DNA from: Opitutia bacterium
GTDB lineage: Bacteria; Verrucomicrobiota; Verrucomicrobiia; Opitutales; Coraliomargaritaceae
Direction of reading: 5' to 3'
DNA: 54,979 nt
Assembly (NCBI GenBank): GCA_029248665.1
Contig: JAQWIW010000024.1
Coordinates: 1 to 54,979 of the forward strand
Shown: positions 26,446 to 37,103 of the stretch, in pieces
How the letters are laid out: each line of letters begins with the position of its first letter
Numbering within the stretch: position 1 is the first letter of the stretch
Program-made: the position numbers and the translations under genes
The notes under the pieces: model-generated
Database searches by the model: none
What the model was told of the DNA's origin: nothing
Seen by the model: only the letters and a program-made list of their open reading frames with translations

Positions 26446-27624
26446 ATGATTCAAACGATCCTAAACAACACAGATACATTAATTGGACAAGAGTCCCTCG
26501 AAGAAAAATTGCAGTCGGGACAACCCTTAAAGATTAAATTAGGCGTTGATCCAACCCGCCCAGATTTAACCTTTGGACATTTAGTTGTATTCAATAAACT
26601 CAGGCAATTCCAAGAACTTGGACATGAAGCAAATTTAATCATTGGCGATTTCACTACCTTGATTGGCGATCCATCAGGACGTTCTTCCACTCGCCCTGTC
26701 CTCACAAAAGAAGAAATTAAAGAGAATGCCAAAACCTACTTAGACCAAGCCTTTAAAATACTCGACGAAAGCAAAACTAAAGTACACTACAACAGCGAAT
26801 GGTTTGGCAAAATGGGCTTTGAAGATTGTTTGCAACTTGCACGTAAAATGACGGTTGCTCGTATGTTAGAACGAGATGATTTTTCTAAACGCTTTGCTTC
26901 AAATGCACCAATTTCAATTATTGAATTTCTTTATCCTCTAATTCAAGGCTACGACTCTTTAATTTTAGATGCCGATGTAGAAATAGGTGGCACGGATCAA
27001 TTATTCAACATGCTTGTTGGCCGAGCTTTACAAAAAGATGCCGGTAAATCAGAACAAGCAGTAATTACCATGCCTTTGCTAGTCGGGCTCGATGGCACCA
27101 AAAAAATGTCCAAAAGTGCAGACAACTATATCGCCTTCACGGACTCCCCTAAAGATATGTTTGGGAAGATTATGTCAATTGATGACAATACCATGTGGAC
27201 ATACCATCAATTACTTCTTGAAACCCCAGAAGGTTCAATAGATGCGATGAAGCAAGAACACCCTATGCAAATAAAAAAGGATTTAGCCAAATCACTTGTC
27301 GGCCGTTTCTATTCAGAAGATATAGGTGCAAATGAACTAGCCCAATTCGAACAGGTATTTTCCAAAAATAAAATTCCCGACGATATGCCTACATTTAAAT
27401 GGTCCCAACTAAGCGACAACTCTAATGAAGATTTAATCATTAATATCATGCACCAGACTAAGCTTTTTGAGAGCAAAGGTGCGATCCGTCGATTAATTGG
27501 CCAAGGCGGCGTAAAAATTAATGGGGAAAAGCTCACCGATCCACAAAAAACCATTTCCCATAGTGAAGAAGCTCTGGTGATTCAGGCAGGAAAAAGAATA
27601 TTTTTTAAATTACTCGAAAAGTAA
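26446..27624 (+). CDS. tyrS: Tyrosyl-tRNA synthetase
   Basis: A 392-residue class I synthetase. The HIGH-like motif is in PTRPDLTFGHLVVF, the tyrosine-binding helix in YDSLILDADVEIGGTDQLFN, KMSKS is in GTKKMSKSADN, and a C-terminal S4 RNA-binding domain contains IRRLIGQGGVKINGEKL. It belongs to the TyrRS-type with the LTFGH variant common outside the Bacillus/E. coli branch. It charges tRNA-Tyr in the cytoplasm. No T-box leader is present upstream. Confidence 0.95.
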   Translation: MIQTILNNTDTLIGQESLEEKLQSGQPLKIKLGVDPTRPDLTFGHLVVFNKLRQFQELGHEANLIIGDFTTLIGDPSGRSSTRPVLTKEEIKENAKTYLDQAFKILDESKTKVHYNSEWFGKMGFEDCLQLARKMTVARMLERDDFSKRFASNAPISIIEFLYPLIQGYDSLILDADVEIGGTDQLFNMLVGRALQKDAGKSEQAVITMPLLVGLDGTKKMSKSADNYIAFTDSPKDMFGKIMSIDDNTMWTYHQLLLETPEGSIDAMKQEHPMQIKKDLAKSLVGRFYSEDIGANELAQFEQVFSKNKIPDDMPTFKWSQLSDNSNEDLIINIMHQTKLFESKGAIRRLIGQGGVKINGEKLTDPQKTISHSEEALVIQAGKRIFFKLLEK

Positions 27625-27715
27625 TAAAACTATTGATTGTTAACGCATAATTCATTGACTTTCAGTAACGATAGGCAAAAACATATAGTACACTATTTTT
27701 TAATCTCCAACACAA

Positions 27716-28738
27716 GTGATAGGACTCCTCTCCAACGACATCGGCATTGACCTCGGAACAGCAAACACACTGGTTTTTGCTAAAGATAAAGGTATTGTGC
27801 TTCGTGAACCTAGTGTAGTCGCAATTTATACCAGCAGTAAAAAAGTTTGCGCGGTAGGATCTGAAGCAAAACGGATGCTAGGACGAACTCCAGGAAATAT
27901 CACCGCCATTCGACCGATGCGAGATGGAGTGATTGCAGATTTTGAAATCACTGAAGCGATGTTACGTTACTTTATAGGGAAAGTAAATCGCAAGAAAACT
28001 TTCATCGCTCCACGTATTGTTGTAGCCGTACCTTCCGGAATCACCGAAGTCGAACGCCGTGCGGTTAAAGATTCAGCGATACGTGCGGGAGCTAGAGACG
28101 TTGTTTTAATTGAAGAACCTATGGCAGCAGCGATTGGCGTAGGGTTACCGATCGATGAACCATCTGCAAATATGATTGTGGATATTGGCGGTGGGACTAC
28201 TGAAGTTGCTATCATCTCTTTAGCAGGAGTTGTATATACGAAAAGTATTCGTGTCGGTGGTGATGAAATTGATACGGCAATCATCAACTACATGAAACGC
28301 TCTTATAATTTGATGATTGGTGAGCGTACTGCCGAAGCGATCAAAATGACCGTAGGTTCAGCATTTAAATTAGAAGAAGAAGCATCCATGGAAGTGCGTG
28401 GACGAGATTCCGTTGCAGGCTTACCTAAAACCATCACCATTACTTCAGAAGAAATTCGAGAAGCTTTATCGGATACTATTGCCGCAATTACTGACTTGGT
28501 AAGAAATGCACTTGAAAGATGTCCGCCCGAACTATCCGCTGATTTAGTCGATAGAGGATTTGTGCTCGCCGGTGGTGGTGCCCTAATTAGTGGACTTGAT
28601 CAATATTTAAGCGATGCAACCGGACTTCCCGTCATTATTGCGGAAGACCCACTCAGTGCGGTTGCCAATGGAACAGGTATGGTACTTCAAGATTTAGCAC
28701 TTCTGCTAAAAGATGTTGCTGAAACAGGGAGAGGATAA
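27716..28738 (+). CDS. mreB: Rod shape-determining protein MreB
   Basis: A 340-residue actin homologue starting at GTG. Phosphate 1 is [13 protein letters not shown], the connect and phosphate 2 regions are [17 protein letters not shown], the adenosine motif is [13 protein letters not shown]. It polymerises at the inner membrane and directs the elongation machinery. It heads mreB-mreC-mreD-mrdA with gaps of 5, -11 and 6 bases. The 91-base upstream region has a TTGACT at 27656-27661 but no -10 box at a normal spacing. Confidence 0.96.
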   Translation: MIGLLSNDIGIDLGTANTLVFAKDKGIVLREPSVVAIYTSSKKVCAVGSEAKRMLGRTPGNITAIRPMRDGVIADFEITEAMLRYFIGKVNRKKTFIAPRIVVAVPSGITEVERRAVKDSAIRAGARDVVLIEEPMAAAIGVGLPIDEPSANMIVDIGGGTTEVAIISLAGVVYTKSIRVGGDEIDTAIINYMKRSYNLMIGERTAEAIKMTVGSAFKLEEEASMEVRGRDSVAGLPKTITITSEEIREALSDTIAAITDLVRNALERCPPELSADLVDRGFVLAGGGALISGLDQYLSDATGLPVIIAEDPLSAVANGTGMVLQDLALLLKDVAETGRG

Positions 28739-28743
28739 AGACA

Positions 28744-29595
28744 GTGGCGCGAATTCGCCTCGATAGACTCACCCCCATTGTAACGCTAATAGTGTTTCTG
28801 ATAATTTGGTGGCTCACTCCAAGTTTTATAAAACTCTTCACTCAATCTGTTTTTGAGGAAATACAAGCCCCTATTTGGATTGCTTCTGATAGCTTAGAAA
28901 CACTTGCCAACAACACTGTAAATAAGACCAAAAGCAAGCAAGTGCTTATTGATACCATAGTCGAACTCAAACGGCAAAATGCTTATTACAAGCAAATCAA
29001 AAATATCAATGAAAATTATAAAACTGAAATTGATCGCTTACAGTCAATTTTAGACCTCCCAAGTCGAGATCGCTTTCGCTATGAATTAGCTCATGTCATA
29101 CAGAGAAATATGGGCAGTTGGTGGCAAACTATTCGCATCAATAAAGGCTCTAAACACGGCATTAAAGAAGGTGATGCTGTCATTTTCGTTGGAGGAGTTG
29201 TTGGACGTATTGCCAAAACAAATTATTACACCAGCCAAATAGATTTACTCTCAAATCATTCATTTAGAATATCCGCATCTTTTATTAATGAGAATAGACC
29301 TTTATTCTACCAAGGCAAAGGCCCTGATTTATGGGGTCAACCTAAAGGCAGAATCAAAAATGCCCCACAAGATTTAATAAGCAATTCCGTCAAGCCACTT
29401 CAGCTTGTAACAACTGGTCTTGGAGGCACTTTCCCCAAAGGGATCGCCATAGGTCTTGTTCCGTGGCTCGAGCCAGATAATACAGGAATGTTTCAGGCAG
29501 GAGAAGTTTTATTAGATAAACGACTCCTTGGGATCCAGGAGGTTGCTGTACTTATCCCATTTAATCGCATTGAAGCCATTAATCATGATTTTTGA
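28744..29595 (+). CDS. mreC: Rod shape-determining protein MreC
   Basis: A 283-residue bitopic protein: one N-terminal membrane helix (LTPIVTLIVFLIIWWL), a coiled coil (about 65-100) and the beta domain with GSWWQTIRINKGSKHGIKEGDAVI and GGVVGRIAKTNYYTSQIDLL. It couples cytoplasmic MreB to periplasmic PBP2. Start is GTG; a GGGAGAGGA run upstream is one of the few purine-rich sequences near a start in this window, though it belongs to the end of mreB. The 3' end overlaps mreD by 11 bases. Confidence 0.92.
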   Translation: MARIRLDRLTPIVTLIVFLIIWWLTPSFIKLFTQSVFEEIQAPIWIASDSLETLANNTVNKTKSKQVLIDTIVELKRQNAYYKQIKNINENYKTEIDRLQSILDLPSRDRFRYELAHVIQRNMGSWWQTIRINKGSKHGIKEGDAVIFVGGVVGRIAKTNYYTSQIDLLSNHSFRISASFINENRPLFYQGKGPDLWGQPKGRIKNAPQDLISNSVKPLQLVTTGLGGTFPKGIAIGLVPWLEPDNTGMFQAGEVLLDKRLLGIQEVAVLIPFNRIEAINHDF

Positions 29596-30118
29596 TAAAC
29601 GAATTCTCCTGCTTTTTGCTTCAAATGTGCTTTTGCTTCACCTCATGCTTTTGGTCAATAGCAGTATCGCTTTCGCTGGATTCAACCTCTTGATACTCGG
29701 ACCTTTATTTATTATAGCTCCACTTTATTTACGTGCGGATCAATTTTTTATTACTTCGTTATTAACTGGCTTTTGGGTGGATGCGGCACTTCCCACACCT
29801 TTTGGATTAGTTACTCTATTGATGCTTAGCATAGGGTCTTTTATTTTATTAATACGCCTTAGATTTCGGGCTGAAAAAAATTTCCATCCGGCCCTTCTTG
29901 CTCAAATCGCAAACTTTATTACTGGACTAACTTTCTTTTATTTAAGCATAAGCTCGAATTTCATAGATTTTTTTAGCCTTCTCTCTACTGGCTGTATTGA
30001 GCTTATTATTTCCCACCTCGTCCTTCTTGGTGTCGCACCGTGGTTTTTTAATTTTCAACGCTCACTCTTTTCAATCTTTGAAACTAAAACAGAACCTGAA
30101 TCTCTACCTTTTGTTTAA
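29585..30118 (+). CDS. mreD: Rod shape-determining protein MreD
   Basis: A 177-residue polytopic membrane protein with about five helices, in the position expected for mreD. Sequence conservation of MreD is low; the clearest local support is FLLIGFWVDAALPTPFG-like content (TGFWVDAALPTPFGLV), where the D-x-x-x-P-x-P-F-G motif is the family's landmark. The ATG at 29585 overlaps the mreC end by 11 bases; the longer frame from 29528 would begin deep in mreC and is not preferred. Confidence 0.85.
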   Translation: MIFDKRILLLFASNVLLLHLMLLVNSSIAFAGFNLLILGPLFIIAPLYLRADQFFITSLLTGFWVDAALPTPFGLVTLLMLSIGSFILLIRLRFRAEKNFHPALLAQIANFITGLTFFYLSISSNFIDFFSLLSTGCIELIISHLVLLGVAPWFFNFQRSLFSIFETKTEPESLPFV

Positions 30119-30124
30119 AGTATA

Positions 30125-32041
30125 ATGGAACACTATGATATTAAACGAAGATACAATCCGAGAATACTATTATTCTTTTGGATCAACCTGATTCTTACTT
30201 CTGTTTTACTATTCGGATTAGCTAGGCAACAGTTTTTCAAAAAAGACACCTATGAGGACATGGAACGCCGGCAAACCGAACGCCGTATTTTTCTTCCTGG
30301 ACCACGAGGTGATATCTATGACCGTAACGGAAATTTGCTTGTCGGCAATCGTCCGCATTATTCAGCTACGGTTATTCTTGATGATTTAAGGCCCGACTTC
30401 CGCAAAGAGTATTCAAAACTCATTCGAAAAGCTCGTGCTCAAATTGAAACAGAAAGTGTGAATGAAAAAGGGTCTACCCGACTACCCGATTATTATCAGC
30501 TAAAGTGGGAAGCCCGTACCAATGTTATTCAAAAATACCTCGATATCATTGAGTCCGTCATCCAACGAAAATCCACGCTTAAACAAAGCAAAATCATACG
30601 CCATTTTAACGAGCAGCTATTACTACCCTTACCTCTCACACAAGATCTCAGCGCTTCAGAATATGCCCAGTTAATCGAACGTCTCCCTGTACGTTCACCT
30701 ATCAATATTCACACAAGTTCTGCAAGATACTACCCTTACAACGAACTTGCAGTTCATACACTGGGCTATGTTCAAAATGTAAACCCTGATTTGAGTCAGC
30801 TGCCCAAAGACGGTATTAAAAATTTCACCTATAAAACAAAAATTGGGAAAACAGGAATAGAAAATTCCTTTAACCAACAACTCATGGGGCAAAATGGTAA
30901 TGAAATTTGGCAGGTTGACCCGCTTGGCTATCAAAATAAGCAACTAGAGTTAAAGTCACCCAAACAAGGAAATGACCTTATCACGAGTATTGATATTGAA
31001 CTTCAAAAAGTTGCCGAGGTCTCTTTAGGGAATCGAACTGGTGCCGCCATTGCACTCGATATTGAAACAGGGGAAGTTCTCACCTTAGCCAGTCATCCAA
31101 ACTATGACTTAAATGACCTAAGCCCATTCATTCCACAAAATACTTTTAATGAAATCAATGAAGCAGGTGCTTGGTTAAACCGTGCCGTTCAACTTTCCTA
31201 TCCTCCTGGATCGACCTTTAAATTAATCACCGCCATTGCAGGATTAAAAGCCGGACTTATTGATAGTTCAACCAGTATCAATTGCCCAGGAGTTTATCGA
31301 GTAGGCAATCGTATCTATCATTGCCATGCAAAAAATGGACATGGGTCTGTTAATCTTGAAAAAGCAATCGCTGCCAGTTGTAATGTTTTTTTCTACGATA
31401 TTGGACTAAAACTAGGTATCGACAAAATTAATGCCGAAGCTAAGCATTTTAACCTAGATCAACGGACAGGCATTGAACTGCCCTACGAAACCAAACGCAT
31501 TGTTATTCCTAGCAAATCGTGGAAGCGTAAAACGATAGGTGATGGATGGACACCCGGTGACACAGCAAATACCGCTATTGGGCAAGGTTTTCTCCTCGTC
31601 ACTCCTCTTCAAATGGCTTGTACAATAGCTTCTATAGCCCGTGATGAAACGCATACTCAACCCACACTTATGGCAGTTCCAAGAAATGATCTTAGTAATC
31701 ATTTACAAAATAGTCTTCCAACAGGACTTTCTCCCGAGCAACGCAATCTTTTACTCAAAGGCATGCAAGGGGTCACAGGCTCAATGGGGACTGGTCGCTT
31801 AATCCACATCAAAGACTTACCCATTGCTGGGAAAACAGGGACTGCAGATTTCCGAGCCCATGGCAAAGAAGTCAACCTAGCTTGGTTCGTTGGATTCGCA
31901 CCGATCAACAATCCCAAAATTGCAGTAGCCGTAATGGTTGAAGGGACTAAGGAATCAGATAACTATCATGGAGGTTCCACCGCTGGCCCAATTGCCAAAG
32001 ATCTATTTCTCGCTTACCAAAAAAAATACCTAAACCGCTAA
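30125..32041 (+). CDS. mrdA: Penicillin-binding protein 2 (peptidoglycan D,D-transpeptidase)
   Basis: A 638-residue class B PBP. An N-terminal anchor ([19 protein letters not shown]) is followed by the dimerisation/pedestal part with [15 protein letters not shown], then the transpeptidase motifs: SxxK in [12 protein letters not shown], SxN in [10 protein letters not shown] and KTG in AGKTGTADF. It crosslinks peptidoglycan during elongation, working with MreBCD encoded just upstream. rodA, its usual partner, is not downstream; the converging SDR gene shares CTAA (32038-32041) with the stop. Confidence 0.94.
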   Translation: MEHYDIKRRYNPRILLFFWINLILTSVLLFGLARQQFFKKDTYEDMERRQTERRIFLPGPRGDIYDRNGNLLVGNRPHYSATVILDDLRPDFRKEYSKLIRKARAQIETESVNEKGSTRLPDYYQLKWEARTNVIQKYLDIIESVIQRKSTLKQSKIIRHFNEQLLLPLPLTQDLSASEYAQLIERLPVRSPINIHTSSARYYPYNELAVHTLGYVQNVNPDLSQLPKDGIKNFTYKTKIGKTGIENSFNQQLMGQNGNEIWQVDPLGYQNKQLELKSPKQGNDLITSIDIELQKVAEVSLGNRTGAAIALDIETGEVLTLASHPNYDLNDLSPFIPQNTFNEINEAGAWLNRAVQLSYPPGSTFKLITAIAGLKAGLIDSSTSINCPGVYRVGNRIYHCHAKNGHGSVNLEKAIAASCNVFFYDIGLKLGIDKINAEAKHFNLDQRTGIELPYETKRIVIPSKSWKRKTIGDGWTPGDTANTAIGQGFLLVTPLQMACTIASIARDETHTQPTLMAVPRNDLSNHLQNSLPTGLSPEQRNLLLKGMQGVTGSMGTGRLIHIKDLPIAGKTGTADFRAHGKEVNLAWFVGFAPINNPKIAVAVMVEGTKESDNYHGGSTAGPIAKDLFLAYQKKYLNR

Positions 32042-32751
32042 AGCTTGCGAATGTCCGCATATTCCCCGCTTGCATTTTCTAATAAACGAGGAAATGCATT
32101 AATTAACTTTTTAGCACAGTCATACCCTGAGGGCATTGCCGCGGTCCCCTTGGCAGCTTTCAAAATTTTGATGGGGGCATAACGAGGATCTTCGGACAGG
32201 GCTGTCATATAATCCTGCATCGCCGTATCGACTAAGCCTGGCGCTAATGCAGTAAAATGTGTATTAGAACACTCCCCTGCATATAATTTAATCAACATAT
32301 TGAGTGCCGCCTTGGACAGACTATATCCATTCCAGCCACGATTCCCAGACAAAGACGTACCCGACGAAATTCCGACAACCTGACTAATTTTGCGACCTTC
32401 AGCGAAACAAGCATCTAAAATCCATTTGTTTGCCCACACATTCACTTCCATTGTTTTCTTTAACTCTTCTGTAGAGCATTTCTGCATATCTTTAACTTTT
32501 CCAAGTACACCCGCATTGAGAATCACCAAATCAAAAGACTCAACGCCGTGGATCCATCCTCGAAACTTCGGCCCACTTACAATTTCTTGAGAAACGTCTA
32601 GGTCACAAAAGTTTAATCCTTGCTCGATTAAATCTTCAGGGCTTCGGCGACTACAGCCATAAACCTCTGCACCCATTTCTAAATAAACTTTGGCTAAGCC
32701 ATGTCCCAATCCAGAACTCACTCCCGTTATTAATATTCGTTCTCTATTCAT
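32038..32751 (-). CDS. Short-chain dehydrogenase/reductase (SDR), NAD(P)-dependent
   Basis: A 237-residue classical SDR with [15 protein letters not shown] (cofactor loop TGxxxGxG), LNAG in VILNAGVLG, Ser in [10 protein letters not shown] and the YxxxK pair in GYSLSKAAL. The substrate cannot be predicted. It is transcribed 10 bases after ruvC and is probably in its operon, which gives no functional clue. Confidence 0.85.
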   Translation of the reverse strand: MNRERILITGVSSGLGHGLAKVYLEMGAEVYGCSRRSPEDLIEQGLNFCDLDVSQEIVSGPKFRGWIHGVESFDLVILNAGVLGKVKDMQKCSTEELKKTMEVNVWANKWILDACFAEGRKISQVVGISSGTSLSGNRGWNGYSLSKAALNMLIKLYAGECSNTHFTALAPGLVDTAMQDYMTALSEDPRYAPIKILKAAKGTAAMPSGYDCAKKLINAFPRLLENASGEYADIRKL

Positions 32752-32761
32752 TTATTTTCTA

Positions 32762-33358
32762 TTAAGTTTTCGCCTCAGCTCTCCAAGTAAACGCATGACA
32801 CATCGCTACGGCCGATGCATCTGATTCATCATAAGCTGCTTCAAAATCAACATTCAAAAATCGCCCAACCATTTTTGCAACCTGCTCTTTACTAGCTCGT
32901 CCATTACCCACAACCGCTTGTTTGATTCTTAAAGGAGCATATTCAAAAACGGGCAAGCCTCGCATCGCCGCAGGGGCGATAGCTGCTCCTTTCGCCGCTC
33001 CCATAATTTGTGCAACTTGGAAATTTTGAACATATATGGTCTGCTCAACAGCCACATGATCAATCGTATAACCTTCGACCAAGTCTTCTACCTGTTTTGC
33101 AATTTTTCCCAAGCATTCAACCATGGTGAATTTCTGCCCTAATTTCAAAGTCGCTTTGTCTAATAATTCAGCCTTCGCTTTTTCATAGCGGATGACCGCA
33201 AAGCCTGCCCCACGTAAACTTGGATCAATCCCCAAAACTACACCGCTAAAGGAAGCACCTAAAGATTGTGTATTTGAAACATTAGAAATAGCCTCTGGAT
33301 TCTTTTCTTTTTTCTCCAGATAATCTGCCCACAGTTTGCGATTCGTTTTATTTGCCAT
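32762..33358 (-). CDS. ruvC: Holliday junction resolvase RuvC
   Basis: A 198-residue RNase H-fold resolvase. The acidic residues are in [10 protein letters not shown] (Asp), [12 protein letters not shown] (Glu), and [11 protein letters not shown] (last two Asp). It cuts four-way junctions made accessible by RuvAB. About 40 extra residues precede the first strand (rich in Lys, Asn and Ser); no internal ATG would remove them, so the extension seems real, though a TTG right before GIDPS cannot be excluded. It is divergent from truA across 92 bases. Confidence 0.9.
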   Translation of the reverse strand: MANKTNRKLWADYLEKKEKNPEAISNVSNTQSLGASFSGVVLGIDPSLRGAGFAVIRYEKAKAELLDKATLKLGQKFTMVECLGKIAKQVEDLVEGYTIDHVAVEQTIYVQNFQVAQIMGAAKGAAIAPAAMRGLPVFEYAPLRIKQAVVGNGRASKEQVAKMVGRFLNVDFEAAYDESDASAVAMCHAFTWRAEAKT

Positions 33359-33450
33359 AGACCACTCAAACCATGCATATAATTAAAACAAAAACAATTT
33401 TTATATGACCTCGGCTTGCATCTATTTAAATAAATCACAAAGATAGTTTA

Positions 33451-34191
33451 ATGCGATGGAAATGCATATGCTCATACAAAGGAACTGCATTCGGTGGTTG
33501 GCAATTTCAGCCTTCGGGTAGCGGAGTCCAAAACCATTTTGAATCCGCACTTGGCACTATTTTAGATCAACCCACTCGTATTCATGGTTGTAGCCGAACT
33601 GATGCAGGCGTACATGCCTATGGACAATGTTTTCATTTTGATGGCGATTGGCCTCATTCCAAAGACAAGCTGAAACGCGCCCTTCACTCTCTGCTCAATA
33701 AAGATATTCGCATCGAAAAACTCACGCCCGTTTCACAAAACTTCCACGCACGTTTCTCTGCTGTTAAAAAAAGCTATGTTTACACACTGTATTTAAACAG
33801 AGCACCACCAGCTGAAGCAGACTTCGTTTGGGCCTGCCGAGATACGCCCATCGATTTTCCGGCCATGCTCACCGCAAGCCAAATATTTATTGGGCAACAT
33901 GACTTCACCGCCTTCAGTGCAGTTCATGCAAAAGATAACGACCCCAATCCTATTAAAGAAATTCATTCCTTAGAGCTTAAGCAAAAAGGAGCGAAAATAA
34001 CCATCACGATTACTGGTAGTGGATTTCTCTATAAGATGGTGCGTAGTATTGTCGGCACACTTTACGCTGTCGGTAGAAATCGGATCCGCCCAGATGAAGT
34101 ACTCAACATTCTCCACTCAAAGAAACGCACAAATAAAGTTGTAACAGCTCCTGCCAGTGGATTATCCCTCAAAAAAATCTTTTACAAGTAA
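33451..34191 (+). CDS. truA: tRNA pseudouridine(38-40) synthase
   Basis: A 246-residue TruA. The catalytic Asp is in CSRTDAGVHAYGQ, with FHARFSAVKKSYVYTL and GSGFLYKMVRSIVGTLYAVGR as further landmarks. It isomerises uridines 38, 39 and 40 in tRNA anticodon arms. The end overlaps the comF start by 35 bases, the longest same-strand overlap in the window. Confidence 0.93.
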   Translation: MRWKCICSYKGTAFGGWQFQPSGSGVQNHFESALGTILDQPTRIHGCSRTDAGVHAYGQCFHFDGDWPHSKDKLKRALHSLLNKDIRIEKLTPVSQNFHARFSAVKKSYVYTLYLNRAPPAEADFVWACRDTPIDFPAMLTASQIFIGQHDFTAFSAVHAKDNDPNPIKEIHSLELKQKGAKITITITGSGFLYKMVRSIVGTLYAVGRNRIRPDEVLNILHSKKRTNKVVTAPASGLSLKKIFYK

Positions 34192-34924
34192 GCACCCTCA
34201 ACGGAACTTACTACTAAACTCAATTCAAGATATTTTCTTTCCTAGAAGTTGTATCGATTGCTCTGAGCCCGTTGAAGACTCTCCTTACCAGTATATTTGT
34301 AAAAGCTGTGCACAATTACTTATTCTCGCTCATCCACCCAATTGTATAACATGCGGCTACCCATTTCTTGTGGATAAGATCATGGCAAAAAATTGCCCAC
34401 ATTGCCTAGACCTTAAACCTAATTACTCACGAGGTTATACGTTATGCCTCGCAAAAAAAGTCGGACGACAGTTGATTCACAATTTGAAATATAATAACGG
34501 GCTGTACTTAATCAACGACTTGAAATCCATCATTAGGCAACTACCCCACTTGAGGAGAATCTGCCAAGATGCAATTCTTGTACCTGTACCGCTTCATCCA
34601 ACAAAACAGCGCGCGCGCGGATTTAATCAAAGTGAAACTTTCGCTCAAGTATTGCAAAAAACCTTAAATACAAACATTCAAATACAAAATTTATTAATCC
34701 GCACTCGCTTTACACAATCTCAAACCACCCTCTCTAAAGAGCAACGTAGAGAAAATATTCATGATGCTTTTGCCTTGTCCTCCGAGTGTAAATTCGATTT
34801 GGATAAAAAACATATTTTAATCGATGATGTTTTCACTACAGGCTCTACGGCAAATGCTTGTGCGAAAATCTTAAAAAAAGCAGGCATACAAAAAATTGAA
34901 CTTCTTACACTAGGGCACGGATAA
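34157..34924 (+). CDS. comF: ComF family phosphoribosyltransferase-like protein
   Basis: A 255-residue protein with an N-terminal zinc ribbon, CIDC, CKSC, CITC and CPHC pairs (about 31-82), and a PRTase domain ending in ILIDDVFTTGSTANAC, the PRPP-binding loop. In transformable bacteria ComF helps load incoming single-stranded DNA with ComFA and DprA. No ATG, GTG or TTG follows before the zinc ribbon, so the GTG at 34157 inside truA is needed. accD begins 38 bases downstream. Confidence 0.85.
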   Translation: MDYPSKKSFTSKHPQRNLLLNSIQDIFFPRSCIDCSEPVEDSPYQYICKSCAQLLILAHPPNCITCGYPFLVDKIMAKNCPHCLDLKPNYSRGYTLCLAKKVGRQLIHNLKYNNGLYLINDLKSIIRQLPHLRRICQDAILVPVPLHPTKQRARGFNQSETFAQVLQKTLNTNIQIQNLLIRTRFTQSQTTLSKEQRRENIHDAFALSSECKFDLDKKHILIDDVFTTGSTANACAKILKKAGIQKIELLTLGHG

Positions 34925-34962
34925 ATGTTGCTAAAATCCAAACTCTTATAAAAATTTAAACC

Positions 34963-35814
34963 ATGGCTATTTTTGGAAAACCACAGTACTCGACGGTAAC
35001 CGTCAAAAAGAAAGACATACCTAAAGATGTTTGGACGAAATGTCCGAAAACAAATGAGATTATTTATAATCGTGTACTCAAAGAAAATTTAATGGTCGTA
35101 CCTAATAGCGATTACCATTTCCCGCTAGACGCACGATCTCGCATTAGCTCTTTATTGGATGAAGGTTCATTTAAAGAGCAAGATACCAATATTCGTTCAC
35201 TTGACCCTCTTAACTTTACTGCCACGGCCAACTATAAAGATAAAGTTAAGCAAAATCAAAAGAAGACAAATGAAACGGACACCGTAATTAGCGGAGAAGG
35301 AACCATTCAGAATATGCCTGTGAATATTGCGGTTATGGATTTTCGATTTATGGGAGCTAGTTTAGGTTCTGCTGCTGGTGAAAAAATTACACGGGCTATT
35401 GAAAACGGCTGCAAAAACAAAAATCCCGTCATTATAATCTCTGCATCTGGAGGTGCTCGCATGCAAGAAGGCATATTGAGTCTGATGCAATTAGCCAAAA
35501 CGAGTGCTGCTCTTGCAAAATTATCCGAACTTAAGGTGCCTTTTATTTCAATTTTAACGAATCCAACAATGGCAGGAGTCATGGCTAGCTATGCCTCACT
35601 CGGCGATGTCATTCTCGCAGAACCTGAAGCCTTAATCGGATTTGCTGGCCCTCGTGTGATCAAAGAAACCACACAACAAGACCTCCCTAAAGGATTCCAA
35701 ACCTCTGAATTTTTACTTGAACACGGCCTCGTCGACAAAATTGTACATCGCCACAAAATGCGTGATACAGTCGGCCGATTGCTCACTGCTTTTGGTTCAG
35801 GCAAAGCCTCTTAA
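34963..35814 (+). CDS. accD: Acetyl-CoA carboxylase carboxyltransferase subunit beta, zinc-finger cysteines lost
   Basis: A 283-residue AccD. The carboxyltransferase core is complete: [50 protein letters not shown] and [13 protein letters not shown]. The N-terminal zinc ribbon keeps its layout ([18 protein letters not shown] then VPNSDYHF) but of the four cysteines only Cys27 remains; the other positions are Thr30, Val46 and Ser49. It forms malonyl-CoA together with AccA, not in this window. The loss of zinc ligands should affect DNA or mRNA binding proposed for this ribbon, not catalysis. Confidence 0.92.
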   Translation: MAIFGKPQYSTVTVKKKDIPKDVWTKCPKTNEIIYNRVLKENLMVVPNSDYHFPLDARSRISSLLDEGSFKEQDTNIRSLDPLNFTATANYKDKVKQNQKKTNETDTVISGEGTIQNMPVNIAVMDFRFMGASLGSAAGEKITRAIENGCKNKNPVIIISASGGARMQEGILSLMQLAKTSAALAKLSELKVPFISILTNPTMAGVMASYASLGDVILAEPEALIGFAGPRVIKETTQQDLPKGFQTSEFLLEHGLVDKIVHRHKMRDTVGRLLTAFGSGKAS

Positions 35815-35831
35815 CTTTTCTAGTGCCTGAC

Positions 35832-37103
35832 ATGCACGATTTAAACAGCGTCACCAAATTTCTTTATTCACTAAGGAATAAAGGCTCTAAATATGGCTTA
35901 GAGCGGATGCAACGCTTTGCAAAAGCTCTCCATAATCCAGAAAAAACATTTACCTCCATTCATGTCGCTGGCACCAACGGAAAAGGCTCTGTTTGTGCCA
36001 TGCTTGAAGCCATCTATCGTTCTAACGGCTACAAAACTGGGCTATTCACTTCGCCTCATTTAATACGACTGAATGAACGTATCCAAATCAACCGTGTCTC
36101 AATCAGCGACCAAGACCTTGCAGAATCGGCTAATGCATTAATCACTGAATGCGATAAGCAATTTGACCCAAATGACTACCCCTCTTTTTTTGAATTCATT
36201 GCCGCCATTGCCTTTACTCATTTTTCAAAAAAAGCTGTAGACATTGCCATAATCGAAACAGGGCTTGGAGGAAGACTGGATGCCACAAACATTATACACC
36301 CCGAATTGAGTATTATCACAAGCATTGGCAAAGATCATACTGATATCCTTGGCGACACCCTAGAAGCCATCACTCAAGAAAAAGCAGGCATTATAAAACC
36401 AAGCACCCCCGTACTCATTGGTCAATTACCCGATGTCTCCAAAACCATTATAAAAGAAAAAGCAGAAGCTTTGAACTCGGACTACTACACCTTAGAAAAC
36501 TATACTAAGAAGCACCCACTCCCGACTACAAATCTCACAGGGACTTATCAAAAACAAAACGCCGCTCTAGCTAGCTATGCGACAAAAATTCTATCTCATC
36601 GTTTCCCGGTTAAGCAAACCGATGCTCTAAATCAAGTACAGTGGGAAGGACGTTGGCAAAAATTTAAATTAAAAAAGCAAACACTCATTCTTGATTCCAC
36701 TCACAATGCCGAAGCCTGCTTGCAACTTGAAGAAAACCTTCAGAATCATATTATTGAAACAGGGAAAAAGCCAATTATAATTACAGGTATACTTGGCCGT
36801 GAACGTGCTCGAGATATCATGCCCCTACTCAGCCGATTCGCTGAATCACTTTACCTAGTTGAACCTAATCAACCAAGAAGCTGCTCTGCTGAAACACTCA
36901 CTTCATTGATTCCAGATTCCCAAAAAATTCAGCTAATACCAATTGCCCGTCACATAGAACAACTCTTTTCAAGAAAATCCTGCCATATTGGCAATGAAAC
37001 TGATACCATTCTTGTTACTGGCTCAATTTACCTAATTGCAGAAGTTTTAACTCTTCTTGAAGGGCATAGTAAAGACCCCATCGGACAAGATTTAATCCAT
37101 TAG
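35832..37103 (+). CDS. folC: Folylpolyglutamate synthase / dihydrofolate synthase
   Basis: About 423 residues with the Mur-ligase-like plan: HVAGTNGKGSVCAMLEA (P-loop), TSPHLIRLNERIQINR, ETGLGGRLDATN and a C-terminal domain with LILDSTHNAEA. It adds glutamates to folates and usually also makes dihydrofolate. A GTG at 35823 is possible, but the ATG matches the usual beginning. It follows accD, as in many genomes, and converges on carA with a putative terminator between. Confidence 0.92.
   Translation: MHDLNSVTKFLYSLRNKGSKYGLERMQRFAKALHNPEKTFTSIHVAGTNGKGSVCAMLEAIYRSNGYKTGLFTSPHLIRLNERIQINRVSISDQDLAESANALITECDKQFDPNDYPSFFEFIAAIAFTHFSKKAVDIAIIETGLGGRLDATNIIHPELSIITSIGKDHTDILGDTLEAITQEKAGIIKPSTPVLIGQLPDVSKTIIKEKAEALNSDYYTLENYTKKHPLPTTNLTGTYQKQNAALASYATKILSHRFPVKQTDALNQVQWEGRWQKFKLKKQTLILDSTHNAEACLQLEENLQNHIIETGKKPIIITGILGRERARDIMPLLSRFAESLYLVEPNQPRSCSAETLTSLIPDSQKIQLIPIARHIEQLFSRKSCHIGNETDTILVTGSIYLIAEVLTLLEGHSKDPIGQDLIH

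Noticed and set aside
27625-27715. TTGACT upstream of mreB as a promoter
   Set aside because: The only good -10 (TATAGT) is 23 bases away, too far for sigma-70.
29528-29584. Longer mreD start inside mreC
   Set aside because: The extension lies fully in mreC and is not hydrophobic in the MreD manner; the ATG at 29585 matches the usual short overlap.
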